Of a DNA stretch of 64,000 bases, positions 14,713 through 23,500 are shown in pieces. A model generated the notes under the pieces. That model worked only from the letters and a program-made list of their open reading frames with translations. It searched no databases and was not told the DNA's origin. The first letter of the stretch is position 1. The number at the start of each line of letters is the position of its first letter. Source of the stretch: a virus; the IMG/VR virus record IMGVR_UViG_3300048592_000229, positions 1-64,000 of that record, one strand, 5' to 3'. The position numbers and the translations under genes were made by a program.

Positions 14713-17085
14713 ATGGTTGCCGAAGGCCGTGAAATCGTCTACAGCCTGAGTGATGCTCAGTACGACTTTCTCGCCAGCGAGAAGAAGCTGGTCGGTTTCA
14801 TCGGGGCTATCGGGAGCGGGAAGGCCCAGCCGGTTGATTGCCCGGTGCTAACGCCGATGGGATGGTGCCCAATCGGCATGATTCGGCCCGGCGACAAGGT
14901 GATAGGCCAGAGCGGTGATCCGGTCAGCGTCGTCAGCGTTCACCCGCAAGGCGTGCGCGCCGTTTATCGAATCACGTTCGCCGACTACACATCAACGCGC
15001 TGTTGCGGAGAGCACATCTGGCGTCTGTTCAGTTGGGACAGCGGGAAGTGGGAGTTGCTGGACACGATGACCGTGCGCCAGCGGATGCAAGTTGAAGATG
15101 AGCGGCTGTACCTGCCTGAAATCGGCGTCCCGATCAGCTACGACGATGAAGCGATTGACGATAGTTGCAATCGCTACGTGATTGACGTGGAGCCGGCTGG
15201 TGAGGCCGAGTGCGTTTGCATTGCCGTGGATTCCCCGGACGGCCTTTACGTCACAGAGAACCACATTGTCACGCACAACACCTGGATTCTCGCCCGATGG
15301 ATAGCAGAGATGGTCATGTGCTACCCCGGTAGCATCGGCTTGATCGGTGCGAACACCTACAAGCAGCTTGCGCAATCGACGCTGCCGCACATCTTCGCGG
15401 CGCTGTACGACATTGGCTTGCAGCACGGTCGCGACTTCGTGTGGAACCGCACGCCGTCATTCGGCTACCGCAGCAAGTTCCCTCCGGCCGAGCACGATGG
15501 CATTCTGTCGTTCGCCAACGGTACGCAGATCGTCACGCGAACGCTGGACAACTACGAGGCGATTCGCGGCATCGAGATTGATTGGGCCGGGCTGGACGAA
15601 ACGCGCGACACCGCCCGCGAGGCGTTCGACGTGGTGATGGGCCGTATGCGCGGAAAGATCGGTCCGCACCGCATGCGCGTGGTTACTTCGCCGGCCGGAT
15701 TCAACTGGCTGCACGCGGTATTCGTGGAGGAAGTTGACGCCGACAACGAGCGGCCGGAGAACGAAAAGAAGGGGCTGGCTCGGCAACGCGAATACTTCAA
15801 CGCAAGCATCTACGACAACCGCCAGAACCTGCCGGAAGGCTACATCGAAAGCCTTGAAGCGCAGTATGACGAAGTGTTCGCGCTACAGGAATTGCACGGC
15901 AAGTGGGTGAGCGTCGGAAGCGGCCGGGCGTACATCTTCGAGCGTGCGGCGCACACGTTCCGCAGCGGATACTACGAGGCGCACGACTCGCTCTATCTGA
16001 CGTGCGACTTCAACACGGGTGGCGAATCCCCGCAGTGCTGGATCGTGGCGCAGCACGACCGCGACGGGATTCTGCGCGCGATAGACGAGATTGTGCTGAA
16101 GTCGCCCGGACCCGGCATGAGCATCACGGAGACGGCCGCGCGCGTCTTCCTTGACCGCTACGGCAAGCATCAAGGGTTTGTCGAGGTGTTCGGCGACTAC
16201 TACGGCAGCAGCCGGGCCACGAATGCCGCGCTGACCGACTACCAGTTGATTGCGCGCATCCTGCGGCCGACGTTCGGCACACGGCTCGCCATGCGCGTCA
16301 GGGCCGACGATCCGAACAGCGAAGGCGGCAACCCGCGCGTGATTCTGCGCGTCAGCCAGGTCAACGCGCTGTTCCGCAACGTCCACGGCGAAAGCCGCTG
16401 TGCGATCAGCGACCGATGCGTTACGCTGATCCGCGACTTTGACGGGGTGACGTGGAAAGAGTATGGCGTGATAGACAAGCGGGACAAGAGCCTCACACAC
16501 GCATGCTTCCCGGCTGGCCAAATGGTCGATACCACTAGCGGGCCGAAGCCGATAGAACATATAACGGCTGGTGATGAACTGGTGTCGCCTGACGGTGAGC
16601 CGTCTGTGGTGCTGGGAGCGGGTTGCACCGGGTTGCGCCCGCTCGTCCGGGTGACACTGGAAGACGGGCGAACAATCACATGCACGCCTGACCATCCCTT
16701 CGCCGTCCCGGGCGACGGGTGGCGACGGGCGGATCAGATGCAGGGAGTCGCGACGTGTTCAAGACCGGCGCAAAGGCTGGTCGGCGGAATCCGTAGCACG
16801 CCTGTTGAGCGGCGGCGTATTGCTCCAGAAGTTGCCGAACAAGGGCCATGCATCGTCAGCGTCGAGAGCGTAGAGCCTGACTTCGTGTACTCGCTCGCGA
16901 CGACCGCTGGCACGTACTTCGTCAACGGGACGCTCGTTTCAAACTGCGACGCGTGGGGGTACTTAGTGCATTCAGTAGCAGGGCGGAAAATCAGGGACCG
17001 CAAAGACGTGCCACGCATCGGGCAAGCGCACGTCGGAGCGGATGGCAGGCCGATCATGGACGGATACAAGCCTGAGAGGCCATAG
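14713..17085 (+). CDS. terL: large terminase subunit with two inteins
   Basis: The packaging motor ATPase and nuclease. The P-loop GAIGSGK-T is split by intein 1 after residue 37. The rest of the ATPase follows, with IDWAGLDE as Walker B. The RNase H-like nuclease shows LTCDFN, VFGDYYG and, split by intein 2, LTHA-CDAWGYL, carrying the three metal-binding acidic residues. The precursor is 790 residues; removal of 152 and 147 residues leaves a normal-sized 491-residue terminase. The start ATG follows the previous stop by 3 bases. Confidence 0.93.
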   Translation: MVAEGREIVYSLSDAQYDFLASEKKLVGFIGAIGSGKAQPVDCPVLTPMGWCPIGMIRPGDKVIGQSGDPVSVVSVHPQGVRAVYRITFADYTSTRCCGEHIWRLFSWDSGKWELLDTMTVRQRMQVEDERLYLPEIGVPISYDDEAIDDSCNRYVIDVEPAGEAECVCIAVDSPDGLYVTENHIVTHNTWILARWIAEMVMCYPGSIGLIGANTYKQLAQSTLPHIFAALYDIGLQHGRDFVWNRTPSFGYRSKFPPAEHDGILSFANGTQIVTRTLDNYEAIRGIEIDWAGLDETRDTAREAFDVVMGRMRGKIGPHRMRVVTSPAGFNWLHAVFVEEVDADNERPENEKKGLARQREYFNASIYDNRQNLPEGYIESLEAQYDEVFALQELHGKWVSVGSGRAYIFERAAHTFRSGYYEAHDSLYLTCDFNTGGESPQCWIVAQHDRDGILRAIDEIVLKSPGPGMSITETAARVFLDRYGKHQGFVEVFGDYYGSSRATNAALTDYQLIARILRPTFGTRLAMRVRADDPNSEGGNPRVILRVSQVNALFRNVHGESRCAISDRCVTLIRDFDGVTWKEYGVIDKRDKSLTHACFPAGQMVDTTSGPKPIEHITAGDELVSPDGEPSVVLGAGCTGLRPLVRVTLEDGRTITCTPDHPFAVPGDGWRRADQMQGVATCSRPAQRLVGGIRSTPVERRRIAPEVAEQGPCIVSVESVEPDFVYSLATTAGTYFVNGTLVSNCDAWGYLVHSVAGRKIRDRKDVPRIGQAHVGADGRPIMDGYKPERP
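14824..15279 (+). other. class 3 mini-intein in the TerL P-loop
   Basis: 152 residues between GSGK and T. It starts with Ala (AQPVDCPVLTP) rather than Cys or Ser and ends VTHN before Thr. The class 3 signature can be read: Trp66 after the block B His (EHIW), Cys132 in block F (VCIAVDSPDGLYV) and Thr150 in block G. In class 3 inteins the block F Cys starts splicing instead of residue 1. No homing-endonuclease domain is present. Confidence 0.85.
16504..16944 (+). other. class 1 mini-intein in the TerL nuclease site
   Basis: 147 residues from CFPAGQMVDT to GTLVSN, followed by Cys. Block A has Cys1, block B has TCTPDHPF with the conserved TxxH, and block F is DFVYSLATTAGTYFVNG. The penultimate residue is Ser instead of the usual His, a known variant that still splices in some inteins. 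It interrupts the third catalytic acidic motif. There is no endonuclease domain. Confidence 0.87.
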
Positions 17086-17096
17086 GAGACGAGCGG

Positions 17097-17522
17097 ATGA
17101 ACGTGATCCCATTGGGCGAAAGGTTGATTGTGCGGCGGAACGAAGCGGCGACCCACACGCCGGGCGGGCTGGCGTTGCCGAGTCGGGCGCAGGATCGGCC
17201 GCAGAGTGGCGTGGTGCTGGCGGTCGGACCCGGCCGACTATCGGCGGCGCAGAAGCTGTCACGTCTGTCGCAGGCGGCGCGTGCGCTGCTGGATGCGCTG
17301 AAGCGCAACCAGAACGATCAGCAGCCAAGCGTTGTCGCCGAATTCGAGGCGGTAGAGGCCGCGCTGAACGCCACGGCGACACCGATGCGCATCAAGCCCG
17401 GCGATACCGTCATGTTCGGCAAGTTCGCCGGCAACGAAATCGTGGTGGACGGCGAAAAGGTGCTCATGCTGGCCGAAGGCGACGTGCTGGCCATCGTGGA
17501 GCCTGCGGAGGTGACGACGTGA
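17097..17522 (+). CDS. groES: GroES-like co-chaperonin with helical insertion
   Basis: The ends are clear GroES: MNVIPLGERLIVRRNE, a mobile loop HTPGGLALPSRAQDRP, GVVLAVGPGR, then IKPGDTVMFGKFAGNEI, GEKVLMLAEGDVLAIVE. Between them, residues 49-98 are a charged helical insertion (KLSRLSQAARALLDALKR, AEFEAVEAALN) where GroES normally has its roof hairpin. It should cap GroEL during folding of phage proteins, probably the capsid protein. AGGAG precedes the ATG; it follows TerL directly. No GroEL is encoded in the window. Confidence 0.9.
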   Translation: MNVIPLGERLIVRRNEAATHTPGGLALPSRAQDRPQSGVVLAVGPGRLSAAQKLSRLSQAARALLDALKRNQNDQQPSVVAEFEAVEAALNATATPMRIKPGDTVMFGKFAGNEIVVDGEKVLMLAEGDVLAIVEPAEVTT

Positions 17523-17830
17523 ACGTTCCATCAATACTGCGCAGGAAGCCGGCTGGTCCAGAACATCACGCGCTGATGGCCGGGGATATGATCGGGGCGC
17601 GGCTGGTCGTTGCTATGTTCTTCGATGCGCTTGCCAGAGACAACGGCAAGCTGACCGAATCGCGACACGTCGGCGATGCGTGTGTGGAGGTGCATAACGC
17701 ACTGGTCAACGCGAAGGCATTGAACGGGCGGCCGATGTTCACGGCTCCCGAGATTCTTGCGGCGATGGACGCGCTCGCGGTGAACGGTTGGTCAGAGTTC
17801 GGGCTGGTTGACGAGGGGGTGCCGGAATGA
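17519..17830 (+). CDS. hypothetical helical protein, 103 aa
   Basis: It starts at GTG overlapping the groES stop. Two predicted helical segments, GDMIGARLVVAMFFDALARD and PEILAAMDALAVNGW, with a short acidic tail. It belongs to the head gene string by coupling on both sides. No family recognised. Confidence 0.6.
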   Translation: MNVPSILRRKPAGPEHHALMAGDMIGARLVVAMFFDALARDNGKLTESRHVGDACVEVHNALVNAKALNGRPMFTAPEILAAMDALAVNGWSEFGLVDEGVPE

Positions 17831-18252
17831 CCGACCACCCCGCATACGCCAAGCCGCACCCGTTCCCGGCGCACGGCGCGGATTCATTCTATGCCGGCGC
17901 GCTACTGGATATTCTGTCGGATGGAACGGTCGCGCCGCTGTGCGCGAATCCTGACGGCGTATTCATCGGCATGTGCGCGACAAGCATCAACGCCAAGCCC
18001 GGCGATTCTGTCAACGTGCATGTGGCAAACGGTGAATCCGTTGTGCTGCCGCGCAGTATTGCCGACGCACGTCCGCAGGACGTTGGCAAGGCGGTCTGGT
18101 GTACGAGCGACAACATCGAGGACGCCAGCATTGCCTACACGGACGGCGCGCGGCGCATCGGGCTGCTCTCTGTCCCAATGAACATGGCGGTACTCTACGT
18201 GGACGGCGACCCGAAGCGCGCCGGCCTGATTCCTACGCAGGGGGTGCAATGA
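17827..18252 (+). CDS. decoration-protein-like single domain, 141 aa
   Basis: DSFYAGALLDILSDGTVAPL, GMCATSI, VNVHVANGESV and VGKAVWCTSDNIEDAS align stepwise with the first domain of the larger protein at 28459 (DTFYAGALLELN, GICAQ, VKVWVNGK, IGKPVYCTTDNAEDD). The shared fold looks like the DUF2190-type capsid decoration domain. Here it stands alone, ahead of the portal. It may decorate the capsid or act in assembly. Confidence 0.65.
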   Translation: MTDHPAYAKPHPFPAHGADSFYAGALLDILSDGTVAPLCANPDGVFIGMCATSINAKPGDSVNVHVANGESVVLPRSIADARPQDVGKAVWCTSDNIEDASIAYTDGARRIGLLSVPMNMAVLYVDGDPKRAGLIPTQGVQ

Positions 18253-18491
18253 AAACAACGCGAATTGAAATCGTCGTATTCACCGGCACCGAGACCGCGT
18301 GCCGCAGTCTGATCAAGAACCACAAGCGCGGAGTCCCGGTAACGGACGGGGTTGGCGGCGGCGTGATCGGCAGTGTCGCAATCCTTCGGCATGATAAGCT
18401 GGACGGCCGCAGCGTGGTTCTGGCAACGGTGGATATCGACAACGTTCCGCCGCAGCCATACCGTTCAATCGAAGTCGAGGGGGTGCAATGA
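18249..18491 (+). CDS. hypothetical protein, 80 aa
   Basis: A beta-rich small protein (TRIEIVVFTGTETACRSL, SVVLATVDIDNVP). Its start region GGGGGTGCAATGAAAAC is repeated almost exactly at the start of the next gene, and both upstream genes end GVQ. It is in the head gene string; function unknown. Confidence 0.6.
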   Translation: MKTTRIEIVVFTGTETACRSLIKNHKRGVPVTDGVGGGVIGSVAILRHDKLDGRSVVLATVDIDNVPPQPYRSIEVEGVQ

Positions 18492-18832
18492 AAACCACCA
18501 TTGACCGTGCCGACGTGCCCCGCATGGCTATGCTGCCGGGCCGCGTGATGATCGACCTGACGGAGCGCAGCCGCGTGCCGGAAGCGCATCGCCACTGGTA
18601 CGTTACGCCGCAATCGGACGCGACACGCCGGCAGGTAGAGCGGCAGGGGACGATACTTGCAATCGGGCCGGACTGTCGCGATGATATCCGCGTTGGGGAC
18701 TGGTGCTGGTTCCTTCTGGCAATGAACGACCTGGACCGTGGTCATTGCGAGGGGGAAGAACTGCACGTCAGCGATGGTGGCATGCTGATCGTGCTGGATG
18801 ACGTGCAGGTTGTGGCCGTGCGCAGGCAGTAG
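18488..18832 (+). CDS. second GroES-fold protein, divergent
   Basis: MLPGRVMIDLTER, GTILAIGPDCRDDIRVGDWCWFL and GGMLIVLDDVQVVAV follow the order of the GroES strands (PLgDRViVkr, GeVLAVG...vGD.VlF, .ViseDvLAIV). The mobile loop is replaced by a different segment (VPEAHRHWYVTPQ). It may be a second, specialised co-chaperonin or a GroES fold used as a structural protein. ATGA coupling upstream. Confidence 0.65.
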   Translation: MKTTIDRADVPRMAMLPGRVMIDLTERSRVPEAHRHWYVTPQSDATRRQVERQGTILAIGPDCRDDIRVGDWCWFLLAMNDLDRGHCEGEELHVSDGGMLIVLDDVQVVAVRRQ

Positions 18833-18851
18833 TGGAGTCAGGCAAAGGGGG

Positions 18852-20354
18852 TTGATCGCCTACAAAAGCCCGGTTTCCCCGAGCGAAAATCTGACGCGGC
18901 GTGACCCATCCGGCACACCGCGTCGAGTGGCATTCTACCGCCGCACGCGGCCCGACCTTGACAACGTGCGGTCGCAGCTATTCGCGCACAAGCTGTGGCT
19001 GGACCCCGACGACTATGCGGCATCGCGCGACCCGAAGGTGTTGCGGAAGATGTTCCGCGACTCCACGATCCAGATGGCGGCGCAGTTCCGCCTCTCGCGC
19101 GTGGCGGGTGCTGAATGGTTCCTGGACTCCAAGGTACGCGACAGCCGGCCGCTGATTCCGCACCTTGAGCACCTGATGAACATGATCCCGAACTTCGCGC
19201 AGAGCCGCATGGCGCTGGCGAACGGGATCTTCGAGGGGCGGTCGTGGCTGAAGATGTACAGCGGGCGGAAGCGGTTCCGCATGCCGGGCGACACGCAAGA
19301 GCGCGTCTGGTGGTATCCGGCGATGCTCGGGCATATCAGCGCTGGCCAGATCATCCGTGGCGTCGAGCAAGTGCGGGAAGCCGACAGCGACGGCCTGGTT
19401 GAGAAGCAGCGGTACTATTGGGCCACGATGGACCCGACCAGCCCCGGCGCGCCGTGGCTGCGCGTCGAGGATGACCAGCTTGCCAGCTACGTCCGGCTGC
19501 ACTACCACGACGACGCGCTGACCTACGGCTACGGCACGCCGCTGACGGACGCTTTGTACCAGACGTGGTACGCGAAAACGCACCTGTGGGAGATGATGCT
19601 GCGCCACGCCGACCGCTACGGCACGCCGCAGATCGTGGCGACGATGCGCGCCGATGCCACGACCGGCGTCAACATGGGCGAAGACCTGCAATCGCAGTCG
19701 GCCCGGCGCGCGCAGCTAGTGGCGGATATCGAGAAGCAACGCGCCGGCAACGTGATCGCGCTGGACGACGCCGAGAAGATCGAGGTGTTCAGCACGCGCG
19801 GCGAGGATTCGTCTGGACTCCGCGCGCTGCTGGAATACTGCAACGAGGAACTGACGCGCACCATTCTGGCGTCGTCCATGCCGTTCGGCGGCGGTGGCGA
19901 TGCTGGCAGCTACGCCCGTGCGCAGACAGAGCGCAGCAGCACCGACGACTTGCTGGCGTTCGACCGCACCATCATGGGCGAGTCGTTGCAGTCGCTGGTG
20001 GTGATGTGCTTCGAGATGAACCGGCAGAACTTCGCGCACATGCAGGACGGCACCGGCCGGTTCCTGCACACGATGGGCGATATCCTGCCGACCATCGGAC
20101 TGCGCTCGCCGGATAGCGGCGTGAGCGTCGAGAACGTCGAGCGGGCGCTGACAATGGGCCTGCCGGTTCGTCGTCAGGATGCGTACAAGGCGCTCGGCCT
20201 GACCATGCCGGACGAAGACGACGACGTGATCCAGCCGCCCGGATTCGGCGGCGGTGGTGGCCCGCCCGGCATGGGTGGCCCAGCAACCGACGTGTTCGGC
20301 GGACCCGCACCGGGGGCGAATAGCACGGTTACAGCAGACGGGGTGATGCAATGA
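18852..20354 (+). CDS. Mu-like portal protein (DUF935-like)
   Basis: The central core (HLWEMMLRHADRYGTPQIV) and the C-terminal RALLEYCNEELTRTILASSM followed by GSYARAQTERS match the portal family of Mu gp29. The ring of portal subunits is the DNA entry vertex and docks TerL. The C-terminus is a Gly/Pro-rich tail after residue 455. The start is taken as TTG at 18852 behind AAAGGGGG, since the ATG at 18798 would lie inside the previous gene without a ribosome site; the true N-terminus is uncertain. Confidence 0.8.
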   Translation: MIAYKSPVSPSENLTRRDPSGTPRRVAFYRRTRPDLDNVRSQLFAHKLWLDPDDYAASRDPKVLRKMFRDSTIQMAAQFRLSRVAGAEWFLDSKVRDSRPLIPHLEHLMNMIPNFAQSRMALANGIFEGRSWLKMYSGRKRFRMPGDTQERVWWYPAMLGHISAGQIIRGVEQVREADSDGLVEKQRYYWATMDPTSPGAPWLRVEDDQLASYVRLHYHDDALTYGYGTPLTDALYQTWYAKTHLWEMMLRHADRYGTPQIVATMRADATTGVNMGEDLQSQSARRAQLVADIEKQRAGNVIALDDAEKIEVFSTRGEDSSGLRALLEYCNEELTRTILASSMPFGGGGDAGSYARAQTERSSTDDLLAFDRTIMGESLQSLVVMCFEMNRQNFAHMQDGTGRFLHTMGDILPTIGLRSPDSGVSVENVERALTMGLPVRRQDAYKALGLTMPDEDDDVIQPPGFGGGGGPPGMGGPATDVFGGPAPGANSTVTADGVMQ

Positions 20355-20593
20355 GCACCGTCTGGACACACCTGTTTGCCTGCGGTCACGCGATTCTGGC
20401 CGATTGCGTCCAGTGGGCGGCGCACAGCGGGCTACTGTGTCCGGCGTGTGCCGAGAACGTGGTGGAGTCGGCGCTGGTGGCCGTGCGGAACCGGAGACGT
20501 GGCTACAAGGTGGAAGTGCTGACCGCCGACCGTCCGCTGGTCTGGAACGGTCCGCAATTCGTTGGCTACTGGCCGGAGAACCGTGATGCCTGA
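20351..20593 (+). CDS. small cysteine-containing protein, 80 aa
   Basis: It begins MSTVWTHLFACGHAILADC and has a second pair LLCPACAENV, suggesting one zinc site made by CxH/C and CxxC. The rest is short strands with aromatic residues. It overlaps the portal stop by ATGA and the next start by 8 bases. No known family. Confidence 0.6.
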   Translation: MSTVWTHLFACGHAILADCVQWAAHSGLLCPACAENVVESALVAVRNRRRGYKVEVLTADRPLVWNGPQFVGYWPENRDA

Positions 20594-23500
20594 TCCGCGC
20601 CTGTCGCGTCCACCGTTGCCGCCCGGCGTCACTTGGCGGCCGGGATTGCCGCCGGGCGTCAAGCCGGTTGATCAGCGATTCCCCGCCGTGCGTGCGCCAC
20701 GCATGCCGCGCAAGGGCCAGCGAAACCTGCTGACCACGCTGGAATCGCTGCCGCCCGGTACGCGCGTGCGCGTGACGAACATCCTGCGGCGCGGCGGACA
20801 GCGTGGTGGACCCGGTGCGAAAGCCGCGTTCAACTTCATCATCGGCGCGCGGCCGACGTGGACGAACAAGACCGGCCGTTCCGGCTGGGCCAAGCCCGGT
20901 CAAGTCGAGCGGTACGGGCTGAAGCTGATCCGCGACGAAGACCGGGGCGGTGCGCCGCGTCTGCTGAATACTCAGAGTATGGTGCGCGTGGACGTGCTCG
21001 GCGACGATGGCGAGTCGTCACAGACCTACCGCCGCAAGCGTGGCAGTCACAACGCGGTGCCGGTCAGCGAGCGTCGGTATGCGCGTGACGCCGCACGTCG
21101 CACGCAAGGTGCGAATCAATCACTGTTCTACCCGCGCGGGCAAGGCCCGCAGGACACCGGAGACGAAGCCGTGCAGCCGATCAAACACTGGCGCGGTAAC
21201 CGTGGCGCTGAAAACTTCCGCCGTTGGCTGAACGTGCGCGCATCGCGCCCGTGGTCGCCTGTGCGCCCGAAGGACGTGGAAGCACCGCCCGGCGAGGCGT
21301 ACAACGAGGATGCCCGCACGGCGGTTCACTTCGCCGATGACGACGGCATGCGCGGGCTGTACATCTGTATCGACCTGGACGAGTGGAACGCCAAGCGATA
21401 CCGCGAGAAGAAACCGGAAGACGACAGCCCGCCACACATCACGGTCCTGTACATGGGCAAGCAGTCGAGCGCGACGGCAGATGCGGTGGCCGAGAAGGTG
21501 TCGGCCGCGTTGAACGAAGTGGCGCAGTTCGGCGTTGAGGGTATCGGCCGTGACGTTTTCGAGAAGTGCGAGGACGGCAAGGATGCGGTGTACACGCCGG
21601 TCCACGGCGAGGAACTACATGCACTTCGCCGGACGATCCAGTCGGCGGCGCGGTCCGCTGGCGCTGTGTGGTCCGATACGCACCCGATCTACAAGCCGCA
21701 CGTCACCATAAAGTACGTCGAGCACGGAACCGGAATGGACGTGGAGCCGGTGGACAACTGGTATCAGACAGTGGACAAGGTGGCGATTCGCCACGGCGAC
21801 CGGCTCGTGTCAACCGCCCCGCTTGGCAAGCCGCGCGCCAAGTTCTCGGAGTCGGTCCACTTCTCCAATCCCGTCGGCGCGGAGTCGGCCGGCGCAAACA
21901 CCGTCAGCCAGTTCCGCCGCGACATTCACGGAAAGCGCCGTCGTGGCGTGTCTGGCCCGTCAGTGGCGCAGCGGTTCGCGGCGATGTTCTCGGCGGCTCC
22001 ACGGTCGCGCATGCTGCCGGGTACGTCTGGCGCTGGCCAGTTCGTGCGCGAGCGCGTGCCGGGCCAGTACCGCGCGAATGTGCTGCGCTCGATGCGCGTT
22101 GCGAGCACAACGGCACCGGAGCAGGCGTTCAGCATCCTTCGGCCAGACGAGTTGGCGACGCCATACGACAGCGACAATAGCGGGCAGAACAGGGTTATCG
22201 ACTCACGGTCACGGCTGACTCACGCCGTTCCGACAGGCGGACGCAATCTTGATCCGTATGGCGAAAGCCAGTCGCATGGCTTGAGTCGCGATACTCCAAT
22301 TGGGACGGGCGCTCTGTCAAACAGGATCAGGGCTGCAATCCCGCGCCCAGAACACCCGGACGACCCCTATGATCCGCGCGGTGTAGCTCATAGAAACCTG
22401 AGCCACCAAGCCCTCACGGGGTCACTTGGTAGTCCGACCACACCAGCCGACATTGAGGCTAGCGGCATCCGGTATCTCGGCAATGATTCATCTGGCGCGG
22501 ATTCAGAGTTGCGAGTGATGCGAAGGCGGCACGGTGCGCCAGAAGCAAGCGAGATGCGATCCCTTCCAAGGGCAGGGCAAAACTCGATGGACAACCTGCG
22601 AGAGTTGCTGGCTCGGAATGAGATGATCCGCCCAACGTCGCTGGCGAATATGATTCGTGCGGCACGCATGCTCGGCGACGTTGCTGGGTCGCCTGTAGGT
22701 GCGGTGCGCGGCGCTCGCCGGTTGCGTAGAGAGAATCCGCTGGCCCGTGCTGGCATTCAGCGGTTCGCTACGGTGCAGGTAGGCGACCAGCCGGTTGAGG
22801 TGCCCGACACGCTGGCCAACCGGCTCGGCGTTGTGCCGGTTCCCGCAGTGGGCATCACGCCGACCGGCGGCATCACGCAGCCGCGCCAGCCGGAGCGCAT
22901 GGACGGCCAGCGGTTCGCGCTGAAGGACATTCCGGGCTGGGACACGAGCGACACGCTCTCGCCGATCAACGAGGAAGAGCGGCGCATCACGGGACTGCGC
23001 GGGTTGACCGGCCAGCAGCGGAAGGCGGCTAGCCGTGGAGAGCGAGTGGATACGAGCGGTCGCCGAACAGGCGCACGCGGAGGGCTGCTGCCCAAGAGTC
23101 CTACATCGGAAGGTGAGTGGCCAGCGAACGGAGACCCTCGCGATGACGCCGTCGCCATGAATGGTCAGGTGTCACGGCGTATCAAGAACTACCACATCGC
23201 GACAGATGGAGAGTCCGGCGGGGTTGAAGCAGCGAATATCGCCGATGCACTTGAGCGGTTCGGGCTACCAGCCAAGGTGCGGTCGCGGAGAAATTTCCAC
23301 CGCTGGCTCGATCAGGCTGGCGGTTTCGGGCGAATTGAAGAATTGTCTCGCGGGTCGGCGGTGGTGCCAATGACCCCCGCTCGTCTGCGAATGGCCATCG
23401 AAGCGCAGTCCGGAATCGGCCGCATTTCGCGCCTTGAACGCCAGCCGCGCGAAGCGGCTATGCGCCGGGGTCTGCCCGGACTGCCAGCAGGTGGCCAGCG

